From an uncultured Oenococcus sp. (GTDB lineage Bacteria > Bacillota > Bacilli > Lactobacillales > Lactobacillaceae): a DNA stretch of 64,000 bases. Below the pieces are notes generated by a model. The model searched no databases. It saw only the letters and a list, made by a program, of their open reading frames with translations, and was not told the origin of the DNA. The position numbers and the translations under genes were made by a program. The DNA lies in NCBI GenBank assembly GCA_934229385.1, contig CAKQDH010000003.1, positions 62,001-126,000 of the forward strand, in the 5' to 3' direction. Shown in pieces: positions 27,906-42,580 of this stretch (position 1 is the stretch's first letter; the number at the start of each line of letters is the position of its first letter).

Positions 27906-28380
27906 AGTTATCCTCCTCATCTAATGAAATTTTAGAAATATTAGAAAATAAAAAATATTTTTCCTTTTGAGCTTTTGACAAATCATATAAATAAAGCCTT
28001 GAATCGTTAAAACTCTTTAATATTCCTCTAAAATTTTTTAAACCATCGATTTTTTGATAAAATCTTAATTTTAACAATCGCCCTTTAGACCACTCCAACT
28101 GATCTTTATTAGATATATTCCGATTAACCCCCGGGGAAGATATATCTAGACTATATTTTTTTGGAAAAGGATCCGGCTTAATTTTATCAAGTTCTTCACT
28201 TATTAATGGGGTTATCTCAGAAATTTCCTTTAAAGTAATACTCCGATTGCCATTATAATCTAAACTGATAGACAAAATTGATCCTTTATTAGAAAAGGAA
28301 ATATTCCACAACAACAGATTTTTTATTTTTAAAATAGGAATTAATTTTTCTTTTATGTTTTCAAGAGTCTCTTTGTTCAT
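27889..28380 (-). CDS. rimP: Ribosome maturation factor RimP
   Basis: 30S assembly factor of 163 aa: N-terminal domain with ISFSNKGSILSISLDYNGNRSITLKEISEITPLISEEL, the SLDISSPGVNR motif, and a C-terminal SH3-like domain (FRGILKSFNDSRLYLY). It is first in the rimP-nusA-ylxR-infB-rbfA operon, just after the camS terminator. No Shine-Dalgarno; TATAAA (28394-28389) ends 8 nt before the ATG, which suggests a leaderless start for the whole operon. Confidence 0.94.
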   Translation of the reverse strand: MNKETLENIKEKLIPILKIKNLLLWNISFSNKGSILSISLDYNGNRSITLKEISEITPLISEELDKIKPDPFPKKYSLDISSPGVNRNISNKDQLEWSKGRLLKLRFYQKIDGLKNFRGILKSFNDSRLYLYDLSKAQKEKYFLFSNISKISLDEEDNYGKKL

Positions 28381-28404
28381 ATTTAAAATTTATAAAACTT
28401 TTTT

Positions 28405-28439
28405 CATAAAAAATGAGTTGGTAAATTCCCAACTCATTT
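28405..28439 (-). terminator. camS terminator
   Basis: AAATGAGTTGG and CCAACTCATTT form an 11-bp stem followed on the minus strand by a run of six T. It separates ligA-camS from the rimP operon. Confidence 0.9.
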
Positions 28440-28486
28440 ACAAATATAAATTAAGCTATAATTTATTATAACACATAAAACAATTT

Positions 28487-33988
<5,502 letters not shown>

Positions 33989-33995
33989 TTAAAAC

Positions 33996-34004
33996 ATTTT
34001 AACA
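33996..34004 (-). promoter_or_regulatory. Extended -10 of putative leaderless pcrA mRNA
   Basis: TGT-TAAAAT ends 7 nt before the pcrA GTG, so transcription would begin at or within a base or two of the start codon. No -35 match is clear. Confidence 0.5.
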
Positions 34005-34018
34005 TCTAATTAATAAAT

Positions 34019-34052
34019 ATCACTTAATATTTAAAACATTAAATTAAGTGAT
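34019..34052. terminator. Possible weak terminator after tRNA-Arg
   Basis: ATCACTTAAT and ATTAAGTGAT pair across a 14-nt AT loop, between tRNA-Arg (CCU) and pcrA on the minus strand. The following sequence is only moderately T-rich, so function is uncertain. Confidence 0.4.
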
Positions 34053-34105
34053 TTTAAGCATTTAGCATTAAATTAAAAATTTTTTAAAACTTAAAAAAAT
34101 TTTTC

Positions 34106-34178
34106 TGGCCCAACCCGGACTCGAACCGGGAGCTTAGACTTAGGAGGTCCGTGTTTTATCCAGTTAAACTATTGAGCC
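34106..34178 (-). tRNA. tRNA-Arg (CCU)
   Basis: 73 nt. Acceptor GGCTCAA/TTGGGCC with a U-G pair, discriminator A, D-arm TAGTTTAACTGGATAAAACA, anticodon loop CTCCTAA (anticodon CCT, reads AGG), T-arm CCCGGTTCGAGTCCGGG. Confidence 0.93.
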
Positions 34179-34298
34179 CAAAATAATTCTTAAAATAAAA
34201 AACTAAGTCTGGTTTATCAAAACTCTTAATAAAAATTAACCTAATTTTATTGAAAAATCCAAAAATAACAATAAAATTTTGTTAATTTATAATTTACT

Positions 34299-34535
34299 TC
34301 ATTTATTCTCTATATACATTAATAAAATACCTAATAAAAGCCACAACCCAGTTAAGAAACTTGTAATTCTTTTCATAATAGCTTGAAAGCCACGCGATTT
34401 ATGTGTTTGAAACAAATCGCTAGAACCACCTGATAATGCATTAAGAGCATCCTGTTGCTTGCTAGGTTGCATCATAATACAAATTATTAAAATAACACCA
34501 ATAATTATTAATAAGCTTATAATTGTGTGCACCAT
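34299..34535 (-). CDS. secG: Preprotein translocase subunit SecG
   Basis: Small membrane subunit of SecYEG; 78 aa with two hydrophobic helices (TIISLLIIIGVILIICIMM and FLTGLWLLLGILLMYI) around the conserved loop MQPSKQQDALNALSGGSSDLF. Start chosen at ATG 34535; the frame runs on to a TTG at 34553. No Shine-Dalgarno; the extended -10 TGT-TATACT lies 8 nt upstream. Usual neighbour rnr is not next to it. Confidence 0.93.
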   Translation of the reverse strand: MVHTIISLLIIIGVILIICIMMQPSKQQDALNALSGGSSDLFQTHKSRGFQAIMKRITSFLTGLWLLLGILLMYIENK

Positions 34536-34543
34536 ACAAAGAA

Positions 34544-34552
34544 AGTATAACA
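34544..34552 (-). promoter_or_regulatory. Extended -10 of putative leaderless secG mRNA
   Basis: TGT-TATACT is 8 nt before the secG ATG, matching the same TTGTTATACT string found before the aminopeptidase-like gene at 59366. This spacing puts the transcription start at the start codon. Confidence 0.6.
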
Positions 34553-34582
34553 AAAAACCTGTTAATTTAATAAAAATTATTA

Positions 34583-34617
34583 AAATAAAAACCCAGAATG
34601 TTAAAAAACAATCTAGG
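34583..34617 (-). terminator. gap terminator
   Basis: On the minus strand ACCTAGATTGTT and AACATTCTGGGT form a 12-bp stem with one mismatch and a tight loop, followed by TTTTATTTT. It lies 64 bp after the gap stop. Confidence 0.85.
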
Positions 34618-34680
34618 TCTAAAATATTAATTTTAATTTCTTATTCCAATTCCATTTGAGCTTAACCATACCCAATGAAA

Positions 34681-35703
34681 TTAAAGCTTAGCAAAATGGA
34701 GTAAGGTTCTTACCATATTGCATGTAAAACCATTCTCATTATCGTACCAAGAAACAACTCTTACAAGTTGACTATTGCCTTTTCCAATGATCGCTGTTTG
34801 AGTTGGATCAAATACAGCTCCATGAGTATCATTAATGATATCGGAAGAAACAATCCCATCATCATTCCAACCAAAGCTTTTATTACCCTTGGTGTATTTT
34901 TCAAAGGCTTTGTTAACTTCATCAGCTGTAACATCCTTATCAAGGATCGCAGTTAATTCAGTTTCAGAACCATCAATAACAGCAACACGCTGAGCATGAC
35001 CGGTCATTTTTCCATCAACTTCCGGAACTACCATTCCGATAGCTTTTGCAGCTCCAGAACTGTGCGGAATTGTATTCGCAGAAGCAGTACGGTTATTAGG
35101 CAATGTAGACGAATGAGGACCATCTAAAGTCATTTGAGTAGAAGTAAAAGCATGAATAGTCGTCATCAAACCACTTTTAACACCAAAATTATCCTGCAAT
35201 ACACGGGCTAAAGGTGCCAAAGACTGTGTAGTACAAGAACCAGCAGAAACAATTTTATCATCAGGTTTAAGGGTATTTTGATTAACTCCATAAACAACTG
35301 TAGGAACGTTACCTGCAGGAGCAGATACTAAAACACGTTGCGCACCAGCATCAATATGTACTTGTGCTTTTTCTTTAGAAGTATAGAAACCGGTGCATTC
35401 AAGTACAAATTGTACCCCATCGTTTTTTACCCACGGAAGATTGCTAGCGTCTTTTTCAGAATATATATGATAATTCTTACCATTAACAGTAAGAGTGGAA
35501 GTATCATTATCTGCAGAAACATCTGCATCTAAAGTTCCATGAGTTGTATCGTATTTTAAAAGATAAGCTAAAACAGAAGGTGTGGTTAAATCATTAATTG
35601 CTACAACTTCAATATCGGAAGCTTTTTCCTGAAGTTCCAAAATACGACGAAATGCTAAACGACCTATACGACCAAATCCATTAATACCAATTTTAACGGT
35701 CAT
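34681..35703 (-). CDS. gap: Glyceraldehyde-3-phosphate dehydrogenase
   Basis: Glycolytic enzyme oxidising glyceraldehyde-3-phosphate with NAD; 340 aa. KIGINGFGRIGRLAFRRI is the NAD-binding loop, SAGSCTTQSLAPLARVL holds the catalytic Cys (Gln replaces the usual Asn), and SWYDNENGFTCNMVRTL closes the C-terminus. AGAGGAGA before the ATG is strong and a terminator follows, consistent with a highly expressed single gene. The regulator cggR and pgk/tpi, adjacent in many Firmicutes, are absent here. Confidence 0.97.
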   Translation of the reverse strand: MTVKIGINGFGRIGRLAFRRILELQEKASDIEVVAINDLTTPSVLAYLLKYDTTHGTLDADVSADNDTSTLTVNGKNYHIYSEKDASNLPWVKNDGVQFVLECTGFYTSKEKAQVHIDAGAQRVLVSAPAGNVPTVVYGVNQNTLKPDDKIVSAGSCTTQSLAPLARVLQDNFGVKSGLMTTIHAFTSTQMTLDGPHSSTLPNNRTASANTIPHSSGAAKAIGMVVPEVDGKMTGHAQRVAVIDGSETELTAILDKDVTADEVNKAFEKYTKGNKSFGWNDDGIVSSDIINDTHGAVFDPTQTAIIGKGNSQLVRVVSWYDNENGFTCNMVRTLLHFAKL

Positions 35704-35890
35704 AGAATTTATCTCCTCTTATTAATTTTTTAAATTTGGATTTAAGCTCCTTAAACAGTATAACACTCGACTTTTCATAAATTAATTAAGAAATTACTTT
35801 TTAAACTTAAAAACAGATTAAAATTCTTTTACAATAATTTTTATTAAATTATTAATATAATATTTTAGTTTTTGTATAATTAGTATGTCT

Positions 35891-35963
35891 GCGCGAGTAG
35901 TGTAATGGATTATCACGTAGGATTCCGGTTCCTGAGATAAGGGTTCGATTCCCTTCTTGCGCA
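35891..35963 (+). tRNA. tRNA-Arg (CCG)
   Basis: 73 nt. Acceptor GCGCGAG/CTTGCGC, discriminator A, anticodon stem TAGGA/TCCTG with loop TTCCGGT (anticodon CCG, reads CGG), T-arm AAGGGTTCGATTCCCTT. Confidence 0.93.
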
Positions 35964-36081
35964 TATTTTATAAAATTTAAATATTTTTAGAATTATTTAT
36001 TACTAATTACCAAGAAATAAATTAATTAATAATTTATTTAGTAAAAAGATTTAACACCATAATGAACGATAGCATCTTTGG

Positions 36082-36594
36082 CTAAAAAACTTTAAAATTA
36101 AAATCTTTATCGCTTGGGAAATGATTAAAGTTATATTTTGCTAATTTATTAAATTCAGTATCGCCATGAAAAAACCTAGTACCACCACCAGCAATCATAA
36201 GATTTACAGGGGTATTTCTAGTATCTTTCCCAAACAAAACAATAATCGCTGGTTTGTGTAAAGCTCTAAGAAAACCTAACTCAAAAGCACTTCCAGAATC
36301 TTCCCTATCCAAATCATAAAGAAAAACACCTGCATCAGAAGTGGTCATTGCCGAAATATCATTTTCATAAGTAGAGTCAATCCACACTTGACTGCCAAAA
36401 ATGTCATTGTTAGGGTCTTCAACGTTTGCATCTTTATATTGAAAGTCAAATGGGAAATGTATAACCGAAACAGTTTTATTTTCACTCAGTAATTTTTTGG
36501 CTTTATTAATCCGTTTTTTTTGTTTGTCATTAAAAAAAGGAGAAGCCAAATAAATTTTGGTATCAGGTATTTTTTCTGAAGATTTATCTTTCAT
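36082..36594 (-). CDS. ntd: Nucleoside 2-deoxyribosyltransferase
   Basis: Transfers deoxyribose between bases, a salvage enzyme typical of lactobacilli; 170 aa. IYLASPFFND begins the core with the conserved Tyr, DSTYENDISAM and AGVFLYDLDREDSGSAFELGFLRA contain the acidic residues including the catalytic Glu of SAFELG, and VNLMIAGGGTRF is the C-terminal loop. It overlaps the pnuC stop region by 4 nt, so uptake and base exchange are probably coupled. Confidence 0.92.
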   Translation of the reverse strand: MKDKSSEKIPDTKIYLASPFFNDKQKKRINKAKKLLSENKTVSVIHFPFDFQYKDANVEDPNNDIFGSQVWIDSTYENDISAMTTSDAGVFLYDLDREDSGSAFELGFLRALHKPAIIVLFGKDTRNTPVNLMIAGGGTRFFHGDTEFNKLAKYNFNHFPSDKDFNFKVF

Positions 36595-37358
36595 ATATTT
36601 TGACTCCTTTTTGGATCCCAGCGGCTAAACCATTTACCATAAATTGCTGTTGCTAAATACATTAACTGTGAAACGAGCATAGCAAACGATGCCTGAGTAT
36701 AACCCGCAGAATTAGCAGTAAACCAAAGAATTACTTGTACAATATCCTCTGCTAACCATAAACTATAAGTGTTAGAAAAATGTAAAGTACAAAATAAAGA
36801 CGCTGTAGCACCAATACTTAACACTAAACTGTCCCAAAGTGGATTGGTATCTTTAAAAAATATATAAACACGATAGAATATAACCCACTCAATAATTAAA
36901 GCAATAACGGTTAAAAACCAACCTCGAGTATGTAAAGTTCTTAATTTTTCATTAAAGTTAACCCCCCATGTTCGCCAGGTAATTAAGAGGGGAGCATCAA
37001 TTAAAACAAAGAAAATAAGCTGATCAAATACCGAAGCGTAATGGCCAGCTGACCAATTAACATAAATAAAGCCAATAACAGATAAACCACCTAAAAGGCC
37101 GTTAATTGCCCTCCCAGCACTCATAGCACAAGTACAAAGTAAACCTATTAAAGTAGTAATCAACGTAACAGTAGAAAGAGTGGTAATTTGGTTTTTTAAA
37201 TAATTGTCTAATTGAAAACCAAAGCCAAAAAACCATATAACCCACAAATTAGCTGGGACACCCTTTAATTCACTTACAATCCACTGAAAATAATTTCCTT
37301 GAAATTCTTTTTTCTTATTTATAGTAGCAATATTATGTGCTGTCTGTGTATCATTCAT
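36591..37358 (-). CDS. pnuC: PnuC-family nicotinamide riboside/nucleoside transporter
   Basis: Membrane carrier of 255 aa with about seven hydrophobic segments and the PnuC pattern (FQWIVSELKGVPANLWVIWFFGFGFQ, GLLGGLSVIGFIYVNWSAGHY, FVLIDAPLLITWRTWG, WLAEDIVQVILWFTANSAGYTQASFAMLVSQLMYLATAIYG). PnuC members take up nicotinamide riboside or other ribosides by facilitated diffusion; the tight link to a deoxyribosyltransferase makes a (deoxy)nucleoside substrate plausible. AAGGG just before the ATG is the ribosome site. Confidence 0.9.
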   Translation of the reverse strand: MNDTQTAHNIATINKKKEFQGNYFQWIVSELKGVPANLWVIWFFGFGFQLDNYLKNQITTLSTVTLITTLIGLLCTCAMSAGRAINGLLGGLSVIGFIYVNWSAGHYASVFDQLIFFVLIDAPLLITWRTWGVNFNEKLRTLHTRGWFLTVIALIIEWVIFYRVYIFFKDTNPLWDSLVLSIGATASLFCTLHFSNTYSLWLAEDIVQVILWFTANSAGYTQASFAMLVSQLMYLATAIYGKWFSRWDPKRSQNI

Positions 37359-37451
37359 CTTACCCTTATTTTTCTCCCTTGTTATTTTAAGCTGCTAACA
37401 ATTTAATCAGGAAAAAAATTTAAAGTCAAGAAACAATTATCAACACAATTC

Positions 37452-40298
37452 TTAATATTCTTCTTTAACATAATTTCTTAAAAGAAGTGGTTTTAAATAT
37501 TCTCCTGTATATGATCCCTTTGTTTTTGCTATTTTCTCTGGAGTTCCAGTAGCAATAACCTTTCCTCCAGCTGCTCCGCCTTCAGGCCCTAAATCAATAA
37601 CCCAATCAGCGGTTTTAATTACGTTTAAATCATGTTCGATTACAAGCACTGTATTACCAGTATCAACTAAGCGATGAAGGACCCTTAATAAATGTTTTAT
37701 ATCATCTATATGAAGACCAATAGTTGGCTCATCCAAAATATAAAAATTTTTCCCTGATTGTAAGCGATGAAGTTCACTAGCCAATTTCATTCTTTGAGCT
37801 TCACCACCTGAAAGCGTAGTTGCAGACTGCCCAAGTTGAATATAACCTAAACCAACGTCTTGTATAGTTTTTAATTTTCTAAAAATCTTAGGTATATGAG
37901 AAAAAAACTTTATTGCCTCATCCACTGTCATGTTTAAAACATCTGAAATATTTTTCCCTTTATAAGTTACTTCAAGCGTTTCCGAATTATACCTTGTTCC
38001 ATGACAAACTTCGCAAGTTACATAAACATCAGGCAAAAAGTTCATCTTAATCTTTATAATGCCATCCCCATGACAATTTTCACATCTTCCACCTTTTACG
38101 TTAAAAGAAAAACGCCCCTTAGTATAGCCACGTATTTTAGCCTGATTAGTTTTTGCAAATAAATTTCTAATATCATCAAACACACCTGTATAAGTAGCAG
38201 GATTAGAACGAGGGGTCCTCCCTATTGGTGATTGATCAATGTCAATTACTTTTTCAATATTTTTATAACCTTGAATTTTACTATAAGTACCAGCCTTCTC
38301 TGAATTATTATTAAGCTTTTGTTTAAGAGCTCTTTTAAGAATTGAATTAATAAGAGTTGATTTGCCAGATCCAGAAACACCTGTAATAGTAATAAATTTC
38401 CCTAAAGGAAAATTAACATCAATTTTTTTTAGGTTATGCTCTGAAGCTCCTATAAGTTTAATTGAATGACCATTCCCTCTTCTTCTTTTTTTAGGAACAG
38501 GAATATATTTTCTTCCAGATAAATATTGTCCCGTAATAGATTGTTTATTTTTTTCAATTTCTTCTGGGGTCCCAGCTGCTACAACTTGTCCTCCATTGTC
38601 ACCGGCTCCAGGACCAAAATCTATTATGTAATCAGCAATTCTCATAGTGTGTTCGTCATGTTCTACAATAACTAAAGTATTTCCTAAATCTCTCATTTTT
38701 TTTAAAGAATTAAGAAGCTTATCTATATCCCTCCGATGCAAACCAATCGAAGGTTCATCCAAAACATACAAGACCCCTGAAAGATTGGAACCTATTTGAG
38801 TTGCTAAACGAATTCTCTGGCTTTCTCCACCTGAAAGTGTCCCAGCTGATCTACTTAAAGTTAAATAACCTAAACCCACTGAAATTAAAAATGATAATCG
38901 AGAAGAGATTTCTTTAACAATTGGTTCAGCAATTTCTTGATCATTTTTACCTAAATTTAAATTTTTAAAAAATTTAAATTCATCTCTAACTGAAATTTCG
39001 TTTACTTGTCCAATATTTTTATGATTAATTTTAACGGAAAGAGGGGCGGGTTTTAACCGATATCCATGACAGGCCGGACATTGAAATGAAGAGATATATT
39101 GGTTCATTATTTTTCTAGTAAATTCAGAAGCAGAATTTTTGAATCTTCTTTCAATGTTATTAAGTACGCCTTCAAAGGGAATTGAAACATCCCGTATCCC
39201 TCCAAATTCATTTTTATAATAAAAATGAAATTTTTTTCTTTTATTTCCATTTAAAATAAGCTTTCTTTGGCGCAAAGGGAGGTTTTTCCAAGGAATGTCC
39301 TGGTTTATGTTATTTTGTTTAGCAAATTGGGATAACATAATAGGATAATATTTAGAAGAAATCCCTCTCCAAGGAATAACTGCCCCCTGATGTAAACTCA
39401 GATTTTTATTAGGGACTACTAAATTAGGATCAACTTTTCTTAATACTCCTAATCCTTGACATAATTTACAAGCACCTAGGGGAGCATTAAAAGAAAAAAG
39501 ACGAGGCTCTAAATGTCCCACCTGAAAATTTTTTAAAAGGCCAGGATAATGATCAGAATATTCTTCTCTTTTGCCATTCAATTCTTCAACGACAACATGT
39601 CCCTTAGTTATTTTAAGAGCATTTTCAACAGAACTAAATAAGCGTGAACGAACACCAGATTTCAAAATAATTCTATCAACAATTATTTCAATTGTATGTT
39701 TTTTTTCACGATCTAAATTAAAATTATTTTGTTCATCAAGATAAACATTTTTACCATCAATTCGTGCACGTATATAACCCAATTTAGGGGCCCTTTTCAA
39801 AACTCGTTCATGCGTCCCTTTTTTATCTTCTATTATTGGGGCAATTATTTGCAACCGGGCGCCAGATCTAAAATTCAAAATCCTTTTTATCATCTGATCA
39901 ATTGAACTTAAAACTATTACATTACTATTTTTTATTTCAGGCCGCCCAATACGAGCGAAGAGAAGACGTAAATAATCATTAATTTCAGTTACTGTACCAA
40001 CCGTTGATCGAGGATTATTATTAGTCGTTTTTTGATCAATCGAAATCGCTGGAGAAAGTCCTTCAATTGAATCTACATCAGGCTTTTCCATTTGCCCAAG
40101 AAATTGTCTTGCATAAGCAGATAAACTCTGTACGTATCTTCTTTGCCCTTCAGCATATAAAGTATCAAAAGCTAAGCTTGATTTTCCTGATCCAGATAAG
40201 CCAGTCAAAACTGTAAAGCTATTACGTGGTATATCTAAATCTATATCTTTTAAATTATGTGAACGTGCTCCACGAATAGAAATATATTTTTTTTCCAT
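37452..40298 (-). CDS. uvrA: Excinuclease ABC subunit A
   Basis: Damage-recognition ATPase of nucleotide excision repair; 948 aa. Two ABC modules (TGLSGSGKSSLAFDTLYAEGQRRY and TGVSGSGKSTLINSIL; LSGGESQRIRLA and LSGGEAQRMKLA) and zinc fingers CKLCQG...CPACHG and CENCHG...CEVCHG are complete. uvrB lies 75 bp upstream on the same strand. No Shine-Dalgarno; TATTAT (40312-40307) ends 8 nt before the ATG, so uvrA may have its own leaderless promoter. Confidence 0.98.
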   Translation of the reverse strand: MEKKYISIRGARSHNLKDIDLDIPRNSFTVLTGLSGSGKSSLAFDTLYAEGQRRYVQSLSAYARQFLGQMEKPDVDSIEGLSPAISIDQKTTNNNPRSTVGTVTEINDYLRLLFARIGRPEIKNSNVIVLSSIDQMIKRILNFRSGARLQIIAPIIEDKKGTHERVLKRAPKLGYIRARIDGKNVYLDEQNNFNLDREKKHTIEIIVDRIILKSGVRSRLFSSVENALKITKGHVVVEELNGKREEYSDHYPGLLKNFQVGHLEPRLFSFNAPLGACKLCQGLGVLRKVDPNLVVPNKNLSLHQGAVIPWRGISSKYYPIMLSQFAKQNNINQDIPWKNLPLRQRKLILNGNKRKKFHFYYKNEFGGIRDVSIPFEGVLNNIERRFKNSASEFTRKIMNQYISSFQCPACHGYRLKPAPLSVKINHKNIGQVNEISVRDEFKFFKNLNLGKNDQEIAEPIVKEISSRLSFLISVGLGYLTLSRSAGTLSGGESQRIRLATQIGSNLSGVLYVLDEPSIGLHRRDIDKLLNSLKKMRDLGNTLVIVEHDEHTMRIADYIIDFGPGAGDNGGQVVAAGTPEEIEKNKQSITGQYLSGRKYIPVPKKRRRGNGHSIKLIGASEHNLKKIDVNFPLGKFITITGVSGSGKSTLINSILKRALKQKLNNNSEKAGTYSKIQGYKNIEKVIDIDQSPIGRTPRSNPATYTGVFDDIRNLFAKTNQAKIRGYTKGRFSFNVKGGRCENCHGDGIIKIKMNFLPDVYVTCEVCHGTRYNSETLEVTYKGKNISDVLNMTVDEAIKFFSHIPKIFRKLKTIQDVGLGYIQLGQSATTLSGGEAQRMKLASELHRLQSGKNFYILDEPTIGLHIDDIKHLLRVLHRLVDTGNTVLVIEHDLNVIKTADWVIDLGPEGGAAGGKVIATGTPEKIAKTKGSYTGEYLKPLLLRNYVKEEY

Positions 40299-40373
40299 AT
40301 TTAGCTATAATATTTTAATTATATTTAATAATATAAATCTAATTTTATTTTTAAAACCTAAAATTATTATAAT

Positions 40374-42401
40374 TTAAGCTTCTTTTTTCATCTTTTCTTT
40401 AAATTGTATTATTAAATCCCGTAATTGAGCAGCTTCCTCAAATGCCATTTTACTAGCTGCTTCTTTCATTTCTTGCCTTAACTTTTTAATAGCTTCTTTT
40501 TGGTCCTTTTCAGACATATCAGTAAAAGCTACTTTTGTTAAATCAGAGGATTCTTTCTTTTGATTTTGCTTGTTTTTATGAGAGATGTGTATGGAATTAA
40601 AAATCGGCTTAATAATTGTTTTAGGAATAATGTTATGTTCTTTATTGTAAGATGTTTGGATCTTACGACGACGAGAAGTTTTATCAATAGCTTTTTGCAT
40701 GTTATCTGTAATTTCATTGCCATACATAATAACATGACCATTTGAATTTCTAGATGCACGACCAATAGTTTGGATAAGTGAACGCTCATTACGTAAAAAA
40801 CCATCTTTATCAGCATCTAAAATAGCAACCAAACTGACCTCAGGCACATCTAATCCTTCTCGTAATAAATTAATTCCTACTAAAACATCAAATTTTCCTA
40901 ACCGAAGATCCCTTATTATTTCTGTCCGTTTCAAAGTTTTAATATCACTATGGAGATAACGAACTTTTATTCCATTTTCCTTAAGATAAGCAGTTAAATC
41001 TTCAGCCATTTTCTTAGTTAAAGTAGTCACAAAAACACGCTGTTTTCTTTTTACCCTTTTATTGATTTCTCCCAATAAATCATCAATTTGGCCCTTTATA
41101 GGCCTTACATCTATTGTAGGGTCTAACAAACCGGTAGGCCGAATTATCTGTTCCACAACATTTTTAGAACCTGCTCGAGATAATTCATAATCACCAGGAG
41201 TAGCAGACATATAAATTATTTGGTTAGTTCGCTTTTCAAATTCAGAAAGTTTTAAAGGACGATTATCTAAAGCGGAAGGAAGACGAAAACCATAATTTAC
41301 TAAAGTTTGCTTCCTAGATTGATCCCCATTAAACATACCCTTTACCTGAGGCATAGTAACATGACTCTCATCAACAACCAAAAGATAATCTTTCGGAAAG
41401 AAATCCAATAATGTAAATGGCGGCTGGCCCCTTTTTCTACCATCTAACCAACGGGAATAATTTTCAATCCCATTAGTATATCCCATTTCTAAAAGCATTT
41501 CTATATCATATTCAGTTCTCTGTTTTATCCTTTCTGCTTCTAATAATTTTCCATGCTTTTTGAACTTATTTATTTGGAATTCCATCTCCTTATGAATACC
41601 ATCAACAGCACTTTTAATTGTACTCTCATTGGTCATAAAAGGTGTCGTTGGAAAAATAGATATAAAATCATCATCATAAAGAACTTCCCCTGTTAAAGAA
41701 TTGATTTCTGTAATCCGGTCAATTTCATCACCAAAAAATTCAATACGGATTGCTTTTTCATCTTCAGAAGCTGGAAAAATTTCAACAATATCTCCATGAA
41801 CACGGAAGGTCCCACGAGAAAAATCAATATCATTACGAACATATTGCATATCAATTAGTTTGTGCATTAAATTATTACGACCAAATTCATTACCAACCCT
41901 TAAGTTAATAACGTGGCTTTTATATTCTTTTGGATCGCCTAAACCAAATATTGAAGAAACAGAAGATACAATAATAGTATCTTTTCTAGACAATACACTA
42001 CTGGTAGCACTATTCCGAAGTTTATCTATTTCATCGTTTATGCTAGCATCCTTTTCTATATAAGTATCAGAAGAGGGCACATAGGCTTCTGGCTGATAAT
42101 AATCATAATAAGAAACAAAATATTCTACGGCATTTTCCGGAAAAAAATTTTTCATTTCACTATACAATTGTCCAGCTAAGGTTTTATTATGCGATAAAAT
42201 TAACGTCGGTTTATTTACAGCAGCAATTACATTAGAAATCGTAAATGTTTTTCCTGTCCCTGTAGCCCCTAATAGAACTTGTTCTTTAGTACTGTTATCA
42301 ATCCCATTAATTAATCTCTTTATAGCACTTGGTTGATCCCCAGTAGGCTTATATTTACTATGTAATTTAAATTTATTAGGTAAACGTGTTTGTAAATTCA
42401 T
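40374..42401 (-). CDS. uvrB: Excinuclease ABC subunit B
   Basis: Helicase-like damage-verification subunit; 675 aa. [17 protein letters not shown] (Walker A), [20 protein letters not shown] beta-hairpin, [34 protein letters not shown] and a C-terminal UVR domain ([26 protein letters not shown]). No Shine-Dalgarno; the extended -10 TGA-GATAAT (42418-42410) lies 8 nt before the ATG. Confidence 0.98.
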   Translation of the reverse strand: MNLQTRLPNKFKLHSKYKPTGDQPSAIKRLINGIDNSTKEQVLLGATGTGKTFTISNVIAAVNKPTLILSHNKTLAGQLYSEMKNFFPENAVEYFVSYYDYYQPEAYVPSSDTYIEKDASINDEIDKLRNSATSSVLSRKDTIIVSSVSSIFGLGDPKEYKSHVINLRVGNEFGRNNLMHKLIDMQYVRNDIDFSRGTFRVHGDIVEIFPASEDEKAIRIEFFGDEIDRITEINSLTGEVLYDDDFISIFPTTPFMTNESTIKSAVDGIHKEMEFQINKFKKHGKLLEAERIKQRTEYDIEMLLEMGYTNGIENYSRWLDGRKRGQPPFTLLDFFPKDYLLVVDESHVTMPQVKGMFNGDQSRKQTLVNYGFRLPSALDNRPLKLSEFEKRTNQIIYMSATPGDYELSRAGSKNVVEQIIRPTGLLDPTIDVRPIKGQIDDLLGEINKRVKRKQRVFVTTLTKKMAEDLTAYLKENGIKVRYLHSDIKTLKRTEIIRDLRLGKFDVLVGINLLREGLDVPEVSLVAILDADKDGFLRNERSLIQTIGRASRNSNGHVIMYGNEITDNMQKAIDKTSRRRKIQTSYNKEHNIIPKTIIKPIFNSIHISHKNKQNQKKESSDLTKVAFTDMSEKDQKEAIKKLRQEMKEAASKMAFEEAAQLRDLIIQFKEKMKKEA

Positions 42402-42512
42402 TTCTTTTTATTATCTCATTTATGGTCTTATTCGTTAAATTAAATTATTAATTTTTATTAAATATAAAAACCTATAATTAAAAATAAAATAGTTATAAGT
42501 TTGAAAAATTCC

Positions 42513-42526
42513 AGTAAGCGCTTTCT
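42513..42526 (+). promoter_or_regulatory. Catabolite-responsive element (cre) of the gal operon
   Basis: AGTAAGCGCTTTCT fits the CcpA consensus TGWAARCGYTWNCA except at the two end positions. It overlaps the spacer of a candidate promoter TTGAAA (42501-42506), 17 bp, TCTAAA (42524-42529), so CcpA binding would repress galKTM when preferred sugars are present. Confidence 0.7.
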
Positions 42527-42580
42527 AAAATTACATTTCTATGATAAGTTTATCTATGTATATATTTAGAGGAGAAAAGA

